A DNA stretch of 43,580 bases from contig JAGVOW010000056.1 in assembly GCA_020052515.1 (NCBI GenBank), positions 1-43,580 of the forward strand, given 5' to 3'. A program made the translations under genes and the position numbers. The notes beneath the pieces were generated by a model. It was not told the origin of the DNA. It did no database searches and worked only from the letters and a program-made list of their open reading frames with translations. Source of the DNA: Brevinematales bacterium. Lineage in GTDB: Bacteria; Spirochaetota; Brevinematia; Brevinematales; JAOACQ01. This document shows positions 22,190-30,405 of this stretch, piece after piece. Position 1 is the first letter of the stretch, and each line of letters starts with the position of its first letter.

Positions 22190-24817
22190 ATGAGATTATT
22201 GATTTGTTTCGTTTTAATTTTGACCACTTTCCTGCCCGCTTATTCCCTGTCTCTTGGCCGATTCAATCTGACAAAGGGCGTTTATGAATACCGTATGGAA
22301 AATGGGTTAAAAGTCATTATTAAAGAAGACCATTCCTCTCCTCTGGCGGCTTTTGGCGTTTTTTACCGCGTGGGATTCCGCGATGATTTGCCTGGAAAAA
22401 CAGGCCTGACGCACCTTCTGGAGCACATGCAGTTCAAAGGCACAAAAACCTACGGCAAAGGGGAAATAGCCAGGACTCTTACGGACATTGGCGCGAAATT
22501 TAACGCTTTTACCTCTTATAACACGACAGGTTATTGGGAAAATCTTCCCGCCGCCGGCCTGGAAACAGCGGTGAAGATAGAAAGTGACCGGATGTCGCAT
22601 TCCCTCATTGACCCAAAAGAATTTGAGCTGGAGAAAAAAGTTGTAATCAGCGAACTCGCTATGCATGAGAACAATCCGGCTGTAAAACTCGACCGCGGCG
22701 TTCTTAAAAAGGCCTTTGCTTCTCATCCCTACTCCGCACTGTATGGCCATATTCAAGACATAGAAAACGCGAGCCGGGATTATGTTTACCATGATTTATA
22801 TCAAAAATATTACGTTCCTAACAATGCCTTTGTCATTGTTACCGGCAACGTGAAAACTTCCGAAGTCATAACGCTATTGAACCAATATTTCTCCGGCTTG
22901 AAACCAAATAAAAACCTGCCGCAAGATAAAATCTACCCCTTCCCGGAAACTCAGAATAAAAATTTTGTTCATCTGGAAGGCAGCGCCAGCGAGAATTTCG
23001 GTGAAATGTACTTCAATCTTCCGCCATTTACTATTACAAACCGCGAGTCTGTCGCGCTTCTTTTTATGAATAAGGCGGGTGTTTTAGATGGTTTTGGTTA
23101 TGAAATCACCCCGGACGGCTGTCTGGGTTCCATGGAATTTTCCGAAGAACCGAATTATCCTTCTTTGACACTGGATTCAAACTATGTGGTCCAAAACCTA
23201 CCCTATTTTAAAGAGAAATTCTTCCATAAAGAAATGACCGCTTATGATTCAGCGAGTGCCTTATTATTCAATTTGGCTGGGATGGAAAGAAACGGCAGCT
23301 GGAGAGACTATGATGCTTTCTTGAACGCAGTGGAATATTTAAAAGCAAGTGAAATTCAACAAGTGATCAATAAATATCTGAATCCGGAAAATTCTTTCGG
23401 CGGTTATTTTAAAGCTGTCAATAGAAACAATCTTGCGCCTGAGACTTTCAGTGCGACAAAGGAAAATTTCGGGAGCGGAGAAGATTTTTCTGATCTGGAA
23501 AAATCTTCTCCAAAAGATGTTGAAAAAGCAAAACTTTATGGAGAAAAACTAGAGAAAGACACTCTTTCCACTCTCAAAAAATACCTCTCCACTGTAAAAA
23601 AATTTCAATTGGACAATGGGCTCTCAGTTATTTTCAAGCCTTTTGAGGGCAGTGAAAAAGTTTCCATTATTGCCGCTGTCAAAGGGGCAGGCTACCTGAA
23701 TCAGGTAAAAGCGAATCAAGCGGAATTTACCGCGTATCTGGTCTCAGAAGGAGGCCCGCAAATCGATGTGAAAAATGAATTGGAGCGGAAAGGCTCTGAA
23801 ATTTCGAGCGGCGTGGACCTGGATTTCGCGAGGATGGAAATCCAGATTCTAAACGAAGATTTTGACAAAGCCATGCAATTGTTCGCCCAATCTCTCAAAG
23901 ACAGAAAGTTTTTGCCGCTTGTCCTCTCTGAAAATAAAGACAAAGCCCTTCATGCCCTGGAGTTGTTCAAAAACAATCCTATGCCGGGCGCGCATGCCTC
24001 TTTTGAATCCTACAAGAAGCTGCTTGGCAAACAGGGTTACGGCCTCGATTTTCAAACAGACCCTGATATTATTAAGAATTTGAATAGCGAAGACATCCAG
24101 AAATTTTATGAATCCTATTACCGGCCGGAAAACACAGTCATTGTCATAGCAGGAAATCTGGAAGACGAGCAGATAAAGAAGAAAATAAAAGCGTACTTTG
24201 GGGATTGGGCCCAAAAAGAGAAAAAAATGGGAAGCCCAAAAAGCCCGATTTGTTTCCCGAATAAAACCAGCATAGAAAGAATTCCTATGCCGGTTTCAGA
24301 AGATGTGATTTATGGGTTGGCACAGGGCCCGGCTTACTCCGATAGGACAAACTACACTGGTTTTCTTCTCGCCAATGAAATTTTCGGCGGCGGCGTGCTG
24401 ACTTCTAAGATCATAAGGGAAATCCGCGATCGGCAGGGCCTTACCTATACAGTTTCTACACGCGCGAGGCCGCTAGGTGATCAGACCCTTTTGACGCTGT
24501 ACATGCAGACCGCTCCGCAGGACGTGCAGAAGGCCCTGGACCTCTATTTTGAAGAGCTTAAGGATTATAAAAAAAGCGGGCCCACGGAGCTGGAAGTACT
24601 CAAGGCACAGAACAGCCTGGTGAGTTCCATGATCTTTTATTATGAAAATGAGGAAAATATTGCCGGGAGGCTTGTCTGGAATGAAGTGATGCGCGGTAAC
24701 CATACTTATGATTCTGAGTTTATTTCCCTCATTTACAGTTTCAACCGGGAAAAAGTGATGGACATCATCAAAAAGTATTTCCCGGAAAATTATCAGGTCA
24801 TTATCGCGGGAAGATAG
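22190..24817 (+). CDS. M16-family zinc metallopeptidase, two-domain
   Basis: The 875-residue exported protein has a signal peptide (LICFVLILTTFLPAYS). The N-terminal M16 domain has the inverted zinc motif HLLEH (residues 74-78), with the third ligand Glu near 154 (VISELAMHENN). The C-terminal half is the non-catalytic M16 partner domain with the usual arginine/tyrosine signature (IREIRDRQGLTYTVSTRARP). Both halves in one chain matches the PqqL/pitrilysin-like exported peptidases, which degrade peptides or small proteins outside the cytoplasmic membrane. The Shine-Dalgarno GGAGAG is well placed. No target is suggested by the neighbours. Confidence 0.92.
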   Translation: MRLLICFVLILTTFLPAYSLSLGRFNLTKGVYEYRMENGLKVIIKEDHSSPLAAFGVFYRVGFRDDLPGKTGLTHLLEHMQFKGTKTYGKGEIARTLTDIGAKFNAFTSYNTTGYWENLPAAGLETAVKIESDRMSHSLIDPKEFELEKKVVISELAMHENNPAVKLDRGVLKKAFASHPYSALYGHIQDIENASRDYVYHDLYQKYYVPNNAFVIVTGNVKTSEVITLLNQYFSGLKPNKNLPQDKIYPFPETQNKNFVHLEGSASENFGEMYFNLPPFTITNRESVALLFMNKAGVLDGFGYEITPDGCLGSMEFSEEPNYPSLTLDSNYVVQNLPYFKEKFFHKEMTAYDSASALLFNLAGMERNGSWRDYDAFLNAVEYLKASEIQQVINKYLNPENSFGGYFKAVNRNNLAPETFSATKENFGSGEDFSDLEKSSPKDVEKAKLYGEKLEKDTLSTLKKYLSTVKKFQLDNGLSVIFKPFEGSEKVSIIAAVKGAGYLNQVKANQAEFTAYLVSEGGPQIDVKNELERKGSEISSGVDLDFARMEIQILNEDFDKAMQLFAQSLKDRKFLPLVLSENKDKALHALELFKNNPMPGAHASFESYKKLLGKQGYGLDFQTDPDIIKNLNSEDIQKFYESYYRPENTVIVIAGNLEDEQIKKKIKAYFGDWAQKEKKMGSPKSPICFPNKTSIERIPMPVSEDVIYGLAQGPAYSDRTNYTGFLLANEIFGGGVLTSKIIREIRDRQGLTYTVSTRARPLGDQTLLTLYMQTAPQDVQKALDLYFEELKDYKKSGPTELEVLKAQNSLVSSMIFYYENEENIAGRLVWNEVMRGNHTYDSEFISLIYSFNREKVMDIIKKYFPENYQVIIAGR

Positions 24818-24850
24818 CGATTGTTTAATCAATATTTTGATTTTTTTTAT

Positions 24851-24884
24851 TAAAGTTTCTATACTCATTAGTATAGAAACTTTA
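24851..24884. promoter_or_regulatory. Perfect 15-bp inverted repeat just before the prohibitin-like gene
   Basis: TAAAGTTTCTATACT and AGTATAGAAACTTTA flank a 4-base loop (CATT). The structure ends a few bases before the GGGAGG Shine-Dalgarno of 24899-25735. No T-run follows on either strand, so it does not fit an intrinsic terminator. An operator, or an AT-rich stem controlling access to the ribosome binding site, is more likely (inference). Confidence 0.7.
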
Positions 24885-24898
24885 AAGGGAGGATTCTT

Positions 24899-25735
24899 AT
24901 GGAACAAGATGAAATTGATAGTTATAAAGCTTTTATAAAAAAGATACCTGTACCTCTTTTAATTTTGCTGGGTTTATTGTTAATAGTAATAATCCTGCAT
25001 CCATGGGTACAGATAGGGCCGGGAGAAAGGGGGGTAATCCTTAATTTTGGAGCTGTTCAAAAAGTAGTTCTCAATGAAGGATTACACTTCAGGATTCCAA
25101 TCATGCAGAATGTAGTTCCTGTAAACGTTCAAATACAAAAAGCGGTTACGGAAACTGTCGCGGCCTCTTCAGACCTTCAAGATGTTACTTCAACACTTGC
25201 ATTGAATTATCATATTATTCCAGATATGGCAAATATTGTATATCAATCTATTGGAATACACTTTAAAGAACGAATCATTGATCCCGCTATTCTAGAAGTA
25301 GTCAAGGCAGTAACAGCGCGATATTCCGCTGAGGAACTAATAACAAAAAGGCCTCTAGTCAGTGAAGAAATGAGGCAGGCGCTGACGGAAAGACTAAAAA
25401 TCCATAATATAGCAGTAGATGCTTTTTCGATTGTGGCTTTCAGCTTCTCAAAGGTATTTACAGAAGCCATTGAATCCAAGCAAACCGCTGAACAGCTTGC
25501 TTTAAAAGCTAAAAGAGATCTGGATAGAATCAGAGTAGAAGCGGAGCAAAAAATCACAGCGGCAAGAGCGGAAGCTGAATCACTCAGGCTCCAGAGAGCT
25601 AATATTTCCTCTGACTTGATTGAGCTCAGGAAGATAGAAGCCAGTATTAAGGCAATAGAAAAGTGGAATGGTATACTCCCTCAGGTAACAGGCAATGGGG
25701 CGGTACCTTTTATTGGTTTGGAGGATAAAAGGTGA
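24899..25735 (+). CDS. Prohibitin-like SPFH/Band 7 membrane protein
   Basis: The 278-residue product has an N-terminal transmembrane segment (about 18-36, LLILLGLLLIVIIL) and an SPFH domain starting IGPGERGVILNFG. The pattern (VVLNEGLHFRIPIMQNVVPVNVQIQK, AVTARYSAEELITKR, then a coiled coil rich in Ala/Glu about 190-250) is that of bacterial prohibitins/HflC-like proteins. Such proteins form oligomeric membrane microdomains and often control FtsH-like proteases. The start has GGGAGG. It stands alone downstream of the M16 gene and converges with the stomatin-like gene. Confidence 0.88.
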   Translation: MEQDEIDSYKAFIKKIPVPLLILLGLLLIVIILHPWVQIGPGERGVILNFGAVQKVVLNEGLHFRIPIMQNVVPVNVQIQKAVTETVAASSDLQDVTSTLALNYHIIPDMANIVYQSIGIHFKERIIDPAILEVVKAVTARYSAEELITKRPLVSEEMRQALTERLKIHNIAVDAFSIVAFSFSKVFTEAIESKQTAEQLALKAKRDLDRIRVEAEQKITAARAEAESLRLQRANISSDLIELRKIEASIKAIEKWNGILPQVTGNGAVPFIGLEDKR

Positions 25736-25850
25736 TAAACAGCTTAGAGCCTGCTTTCATTTATCGACGCCTTAGCGCAACAACAAAATATGCTGATCAT
25801 CCATTTTGTCTATAGCGAAGCTGTGATTTTGATTTTAAGTGTAGAATACT

Positions 25851-26744
25851 CTACACTCTCGCATCCTTTTTCAGAGGGATCACTCCGGCCAGCTCTCCGA
25901 TCACATTGACCAGCTCGCTGTTTGTAGGCACTACAATTTTCGCGTTGTCTTTCAGGGATGTCTCAACTGCCTGCAGGCGGCGTAATATCTGGGCATTCCC
26001 AACGAAATACTTATTCGCCGCTTCATTAACCAGCTGGATAGCTTGGGCTTCTCCCTCCGCTTGAAGGATTTTTCCCTGCCGAATACCCTCTGCCTTTTTA
26101 ATTTCAGCGCGTTTCTGCCCATCCGCCACTGTTTCCGTCGCGGTTGCGAAATCGACCGCCGCGACCTTTTCATTCTCAGCCTTTACGACTTTGTTCATAG
26201 TTTCCTGTACGTCTTTCGGAGGATCGATTTCCTTCAGTTCCGTCCTGACAACGTCCAGCCCCCAGCTCGAGGTCTCTTTGCTTAAAATACTCAGCAAGTC
26301 TGTATTAATTCGGTTGCGTTCGCTATTCGCCGATTTCAGCGTCATTGTCCCAATGATATTACGAAGTGTCGTCCGTGCCAGATTAACAATCTGTACATAA
26401 AAATTATTGACATTGTACTGCGACTTTTTGACACTATCTTCATCGGACCTGATCTTAAAGTAGACCTGTGCGTCCACTCTGGCATTCAAATTATCAAATG
26501 TAATGATTTCCTGCGGTTCAGCATTTACCATTTGTTCTGTAACATTCACCTGATACAATTGCTCTATAACAGGAATAACCCAATGAAATCCAGGCTGGGC
26601 AAAGCGGGCATATTTTCCCATACGTTCAATCAAGCCCCTGTGCGTCGGACGAATTATCCGGATACCGGATAAGAATAAAATCACAATTGTAATAGCCCCA
26701 ATAATAATCCATACCTGAGAACTGGACATAACCGCCGTTTCCAT
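25851..26744 (-). CDS. Stomatin-like SPFH/Band 7 membrane protein
   Basis: The 297-residue product has an N-terminal hydrophobic segment (VWIIIGAITIVILFLSG) and a stomatin-type domain (RPTHRGLIERMGKYARFAQPGFHWVIPVIEQLYQVNVTEQM). A C-terminal coiled coil with AEGEAQAIQLVNEAANKYF follows. This is the class often partnered with NfeD (the NfeD here is at 1888-3147). The ATG at 26744 has GGAGGA five bases upstream. An in-frame upstream extension would run through tRNA-Ser and is rejected. It starts only 13 bases after the tRNA gene on the same strand. Convergent gap 25736-25850: only a small inverted repeat (GTGTAGA...TCTACAC). Confidence 0.92.
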   Translation of the reverse strand: METAVMSSSQVWIIIGAITIVILFLSGIRIIRPTHRGLIERMGKYARFAQPGFHWVIPVIEQLYQVNVTEQMVNAEPQEIITFDNLNARVDAQVYFKIRSDEDSVKKSQYNVNNFYVQIVNLARTTLRNIIGTMTLKSANSERNRINTDLLSILSKETSSWGLDVVRTELKEIDPPKDVQETMNKVVKAENEKVAAVDFATATETVADGQKRAEIKKAEGIRQGKILQAEGEAQAIQLVNEAANKYFVGNAQILRRLQAVETSLKDNAKIVVPTNSELVNVIGELAGVIPLKKDARV

Positions 26745-26757
26745 GACTATCCTCCTT

Positions 26758-26844
26758 CGGAGAAGGGGGGATTCGAACCCCCGGTGCACTTGCGTGCACT
26801 CCTGATTTCGAGTCAGGCCCGATCAACCGCTCTGGCACCTCTCC
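26758..26844 (-). tRNA. tRNA-Ser (anticodon CGA)
   Basis: An 87-base class II tRNA with acceptor GGAGAGG pairing CTTCTCC, D-arm, and anticodon loop CTCGAAA (CGA, reads UCG). It has a long variable arm (GTGCACGCAAGTGCAC), T-arm GGGGGTTCGAATCCCCC and discriminator G. CCA is not encoded. Confidence 0.96.
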
Positions 26845-26858
26845 CTTAAATGAACATT

Positions 26859-26932
26859 TGCGCCCAGGAGGAGTCGAACCTCCGGCCCCCAGATCCGCAA
26901 TCTGATGCTCTATCCATCTGAGCTATGAGCGC
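26859..26932 (-). tRNA. tRNA-Arg (anticodon GCG)
   Basis: A 74-base tRNA with acceptor GCGCTCA pairing TGGGCGC, anticodon stem TCAGA/TCTGG and loop TTGCGGA, so the anticodon is GCG (CGC/CGU). The T-arm is GGAGGTTCGACTCCTCC, the discriminator is A, and CCA is not encoded. Most bacteria use an A34 (ACG, inosine) tRNA for these codons. It lies 14 bases upstream of tRNA-Ser on the same strand. Confidence 0.94.
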
Positions 26933-26935
26933 ATT

Positions 26936-27111
26936 TTATTTTTTCTTGATCAGCTTGTCGTACAAAAGCACAAAAAACGAAAAACCGATATAAAAGTTAA
27001 AACCGCATCTTTGTAAACGCCTTGATTATCATAAGTCAAAGCAAAAACTATAAGAAGAGTTAATAATGAAATAAACAAAATGAGTATCACTGAATCTAAA
27101 CCAATCTTCAT
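26936..27111 (-). pseudogene. Small membrane protein, apparently frameshifted
   Basis: The ATG overlaps the stop of the gene at 27111-27251 (TAATG). The first frame reads MKIGLDSVILILFISLLTLL then IVFALTYDNQGVYKDAVLTF and stops at 26950. In the neighbouring frame the last part reads NFYIGFSFFVLLYDKLIKKK and ends at 26936, four bases before tRNA-Arg. Joining the two by a one-base shift near the GGTTTTAAC run gives a sensible two-helix, Lys-tailed membrane protein of about 58 residues. So the gene is either recently broken or affected by a sequence error. Function unknown. Confidence 0.45.
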
Positions 27112-27251
27112 TAAGCCGGCCTATGAGATGATTTGTTTTTTATATAAGCTTCAATTGTTTTCTTTGCAGTCATATCAATGATTTTAGAAATAATCCCATA
27201 TATACAAACGCCTACTCCTATTGAAAAAACGATCATAGCGTAAATACCCAT
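27111..27251 (-). CDS. Small single-pass membrane protein
   Basis: The 46-residue product has one hydrophobic helix (IYAMIVFSIGVGVCIYGII) and a basic amphipathic tail (TAKKTIEAYIKNKSSHRPA). The ATG is supported by GGGAGGG five bases upstream; an upstream in-frame start lacks this. Its stop overlaps the next start (TAATG). A strong promoter lies 40 bases upstream, and the same transcript would run into tRNA-Arg, tRNA-Ser and the stomatin-like gene. Function unknown. Confidence 0.55.
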   Translation of the reverse strand: MGIYAMIVFSIGVGVCIYGIISKIIDMTAKKTIEAYIKNKSSHRPA

Positions 27252-27291
27252 TCTTCCCTCCCACGTCTTATCCAATAAATTACTCTTGTTA

Positions 27292-27320
27292 ATTTTATAA
27301 AAAACAACCGGATATGTCAA
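27292..27320 (-). promoter_or_regulatory. Sigma70-type promoter for the small-membrane-protein/tRNA/stomatin unit
   Basis: Minus strand: TTGACA (27320-27315), a 17-base spacer and TAAAAT (27297-27292). It is the only convincing promoter I can see upstream of the two tRNA genes. Confidence 0.65.
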
Positions 27321-27375
27321 GAAGACGGGGCATTAACACATTGTTTTTTTGACTGAAATGATAAATCTATTTATA

Positions 27376-28932
27376 CTAATATGCGCATGAAGAGCCGTTA
27401 TTTGTGCTTCCCGGTTCAGCCAGCGTCCGATTTGTGTTGTTGATATTAACCCAGTCGCTGTTATTCGTAACCGCAAGTCCAGGTGCATTATTATTGTAAA
27501 GCAATAAGCTCATTTTATTCGTAACAAACAGGTTATACCGCAGAACGTAATTGCTTGTTTCAGCAAACATTCGGATTGCATATCCGCCAACTGAGCCGCA
27601 GCCTATCAAATTGGAGATTAAAACCAAACCCGGCTCGCAATTAACAAACCCTATGGCATTAAAATAATTTTCGCAAATAATGTTCCCATAGTTAGTCGCG
27701 GTAGAGTGGTCAAATAAAATGCCCTCTCCCCAGGATCCGCCGTTGTTTGATAATATAGAGTTATAACTGATAAGAGGTGAAGAATAGGCTGAATAAATTC
27801 CCCCGCCGGCATCGGCCGCTTGATTTTTGATGATGGCATTGCTTATAATCTGAAAAGGCGAATTGTTCAAATAAATACCGCCTCCATAGTTGACCGCCAG
27901 ATTAAATCCTATCAAGTTTCCCGACAGAATTCCAGCGGCATTATAAAAATACATTCCGCCTCCACTATTAGCTGTGTTACTGAGTAAAAAACTACTGGAA
28001 ATAAAGCTGGATTCTCCGAGACAGTAAATTCCACCGCCCTGACTTGCGCTGTTATATTGAATAGCTGCGTTTGTTATCAGCGTAGGACTGTCGGAACAGT
28101 AAATCCCGCCGCCATATGAACTCGCGGTATTGCTAATTATATTACCTCTTACGGTATTGTAATGAGCGACGTTAAAATAAATTCCCCCACCGGAACCGGT
28201 AGTATTATTAAATGCAAAGAGCGAATGAATCCGGTTCGAATCGCTGCCGTTATCCATAAAAAGCCCACTACCCTGGCTGGCTGAATTTGAAATAACATCG
28301 GCCGCAATAATATTACCGGATGAGTTGAGAAAATACATTGCTCCTCCGAAGGAAGAAGCGTTGTTGCTGTAAAAGATAGTATTCGTTATTAAATTATAAC
28401 TAGAGTTAAAAACGAAGATTCCTCCGCCTTCGGAATTATAACCAGAGCCATTCGCGTTTCCACTTTTAATAATAAATCCATTGAGTTGGATATTGGCCGC
28501 CTGTTCAATTCGGATAATATGATAAAGCCCATTGGTACCATCGAGGATGCTTTTGCCGGTAGAAGCGGCATAATCAGCGGAAAAACCGCCAAGAATATTC
28601 AGGTTATTATTTGTTATGAATATTCCATTGGTCATCGATTTTAATCCGCTGCCCGGAAAGTAAACACCTTCCGCAACAAAAACATTAGTCATCCCCAAAC
28701 TCACAGCTCTGTCAATAGCTGTTTGAATCGACTTCACAGGCGCCGATTTATTTGTTCCGTCATTGGCGTCACTGCCGTTAGTCGCGACGTAAACACCTGA
28801 AGCGGATATCGAACCGCCGGGACTGCTTGTTGAAGAACCATTGTTTTCCACCGGCGCTGTTGAACAAGCATAGAAAGCAATACCAAGAGCAATCATAGAA
28901 ATAGCTGCAAAAAATACTTTGAAAAATTTCAT
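27376..28932 (-). CDS. Lipoprotein with right-handed parallel beta-helix
   Basis: The 518-residue product has a lipoprotein signal (MIALGIAFYACS) and a low-complexity Ser/Gly linker (about 30-48). A short module follows (VYVATNGSDANDGTNKSAPV, then KSIQTAIDRAVSLGMTNVFV) that opens many pectate-lyase-like surface proteins. From about 100 to 500 it is built of short repeats with patterns such as NGGGIYF, SGGGMYF and NYGGGIYL spaced about 24 residues. These are coils of a beta-helix (parallel beta-helix repeats). Such proteins bind or cleave polysaccharide or act as adhesins; no catalytic site is obvious. The Shine-Dalgarno is GGAGG. It is divergent from the Ig-like protein gene. Confidence 0.88.
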   Translation of the reverse strand: MKFFKVFFAAISMIALGIAFYACSTAPVENNGSSTSSPGGSISASGVYVATNGSDANDGTNKSAPVKSIQTAIDRAVSLGMTNVFVAEGVYFPGSGLKSMTNGIFITNNNLNILGGFSADYAASTGKSILDGTNGLYHIIRIEQAANIQLNGFIIKSGNANGSGYNSEGGGIFVFNSSYNLITNTIFYSNNASSFGGAMYFLNSSGNIIAADVISNSASQGSGLFMDNGSDSNRIHSLFAFNNTTGSGGGIYFNVAHYNTVRGNIISNTASSYGGGIYCSDSPTLITNAAIQYNSASQGGGIYCLGESSFISSSFLLSNTANSGGGMYFYNAAGILSGNLIGFNLAVNYGGGIYLNNSPFQIISNAIIKNQAADAGGGIYSAYSSPLISYNSILSNNGGSWGEGILFDHSTATNYGNIICENYFNAIGFVNCEPGLVLISNLIGCGSVGGYAIRMFAETSNYVLRYNLFVTNKMSLLLYNNNAPGLAVTNNSDWVNINNTNRTLAEPGSTNNGSSCAY

Positions 28933-28955
28933 ATTGCTACCTCCTACCCTTATTT

Positions 28956-28984
28956 ATTATAAGAAAATTTGTTAAAATTTGCAA
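28956..28984 (-). promoter_or_regulatory. Sigma70-type promoter of the beta-helix lipoprotein gene
   Basis: Minus strand: TTGCAA (28984-28979), a 17-base spacer and TATAAT (28961-28956), with the start codon about 24 bases downstream of the -10 box. Confidence 0.65.
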
Positions 28985-29022
28985 GAAACTTATTTAGCCC
29001 CAAGAGATGTACGGCTGATAAA

Positions 29023-29051
29023 TTGACAATTCAAGTCAGATAAAATAGAAT
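29023..29051 (+). promoter_or_regulatory. Sigma70-type promoter of the Ig-like protein gene
   Basis: TTGACA (29023-29028), a 17-base spacer and TAGAAT (29046-29051). It is back to back with the promoter of the beta-helix gene. Confidence 0.7.
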
Positions 29052-29082
29052 TACTCTTCAAAATAATATTAATGGTGAAATA

Positions 29083-30240
29083 ATGCGAAAATTTTTACTT
29101 GCCTTATTCATTGTTTTAAAGCCCGTTTTCTTTTACCCGGTGCTTGTAGAATACAATTGGAAGGGAAACAGCCCGGAATACCATATTATGATTGGGACAA
29201 ACTCGGTTTTTTATTACCCGCTAATAGATGATACCGTTTCCAATACCAATTATCTGGTGGATTTAGAACCAAAAGATTATTTTGTCAAAATCGCTTCTAT
29301 TTACCGCGGGATTGAAGGCAGTTTCTCCAAAACTATATCTTTTACAGTCATTACTAATGGCCTGACTCCTTCGTCGCGCATCACCAATATCAGGCCGGTT
29401 GAATCCGCGGCTATGGATGATCGATCACACTCCAATACAACCAGGTGGAACTGGATTGTCACTACGAATAGCCCTGTTAATGCCGACCCTCTCATCTATT
29501 ATTCGGTGAATAGCCCGAGCGGTTTCAAGACTGTTGCAGATATAAACTCTGTGCTGGATTTATCTTATTTGAAGGAAGGAGATCATATTTTATTCTACCG
29601 GCTGGTCAATTCACTCAAAACAGAAAGCAGGCTTTATTCCAAAGAAATAACGATTGACCGGACTCCGCCGGAAATTTTATTGAAAATTTCCCGATACGAG
29701 AAGATGGGAAATGATGATTATCTCTATCCTGAAAGCAAGTTAATCGTTTCTGTTTCTGACAATCAGAGCCCCTCGGATTTCTCTTTCTGGATCAACGGCC
29801 GCTCTGTCAATCAATCGGAATATACCATTGACAAGAGCACAAATTTTTTAAAAGCCATTGTTATCGCATGGGACGCTTTCGGCAATGAAAGTATCCTCCA
29901 GCGTGAATGTTATGTGGATAATAAAGCTCCTTTTATTAATGGATTTTTAGACGGCAAGCCGTTGCTGAGCACAACCAATTTCACCTCGCCTCAAGGCAAA
30001 CTTTCTTTTCAAATTGCGGATAATGCGAAGATTGTCTCATCGCTCTTGATAATGGAAAACCAGACAAATTATTACAATCCTGGTTCCGCTTATCCTCTCA
30101 ACAAGTTGCAAGAAGGCACATATGATTTGAGCGTTCAAGCCGCCGATATTTTCGGCAATGCCAGTCAAATGAATTTAAAATTAATCATTGCGGATAAGCA
30201 ATTGGCTAAAGAAATACAGATAATAGAGTTCCCTCGATAG
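29083..30240 (+). CDS. Secreted Ig-like beta-sandwich protein
   Basis: The 385-residue product has a signal peptide (FLLALFIVLKPVFFYPV) and three or four fibronectin/Ig-like segments, with the recurrent ITIDRTPPEILLKIS and YVDNKAPFINGFLDG patterns that mark the start of such repeats in bacterial surface proteins. It has no lipobox or membrane anchor. The start has only a weak GGTGA Shine-Dalgarno but an excellent promoter. The last codons and the stop (FPR, TAG) lie inside an inverted repeat at 30233-30323. The FecR-domain protein gene follows on the same strand and may be co-transcribed. Confidence 0.72.
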   Translation: MRKFLLALFIVLKPVFFYPVLVEYNWKGNSPEYHIMIGTNSVFYYPLIDDTVSNTNYLVDLEPKDYFVKIASIYRGIEGSFSKTISFTVITNGLTPSSRITNIRPVESAAMDDRSHSNTTRWNWIVTTNSPVNADPLIYYSVNSPSGFKTVADINSVLDLSYLKEGDHILFYRLVNSLKTESRLYSKEITIDRTPPEILLKISRYEKMGNDDYLYPESKLIVSVSDNQSPSDFSFWINGRSVNQSEYTIDKSTNFLKAIVIAWDAFGNESILQRECYVDNKAPFINGFLDGKPLLSTTNFTSPQGKLSFQIADNAKIVSSLLIMENQTNYYNPGSAYPLNKLQEGTYDLSVQAADIFGNASQMNLKLIIADKQLAKEIQIIEFPR

Positions 30241-30323
30241 TGCGGTAAAGCGGGAAGCGGAAAGCGGTAAACTCGGGAACCGGTCGTCGAGTCTATCACT
30301 CCTTGCTTTACCACACTATCGAG
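30233..30323. repeat. Inverted repeat at the 3' end of the Ig-like gene
   Basis: CTCGATAGTGCGGTAAAGC (30233-30251) is inverted with one mismatch at 30305-30323. An inner pair is ACTCG...CGAGT. It could act as a terminator or mRNA-end hairpin but has no T-run. Confidence 0.7.
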
Positions 30324-30405
30324 ACGACCCAGCTCAGTACATTACTCCAAAGGAAAATGATTGATCAGCTGAATAGTAATGAGTCAAGTTATTATGAGGT
30401 TCTTT

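Noticed and set aside
24851-24884. Rho-independent terminator of the M16 gene
   Set aside because: AT-rich stem and no T-run after it on either strand.
25839-25856. Terminator between the two SPFH genes
   Set aside because: GTGTAGA...TCTACAC is a short stem without a T-run and partly lies in the stomatin stop region.
26745-26789. N-terminal extension of the stomatin-like protein
   Set aside because: It would be translated from the tRNA-Ser gene; the ATG at 26744 has a good ribosome binding site.
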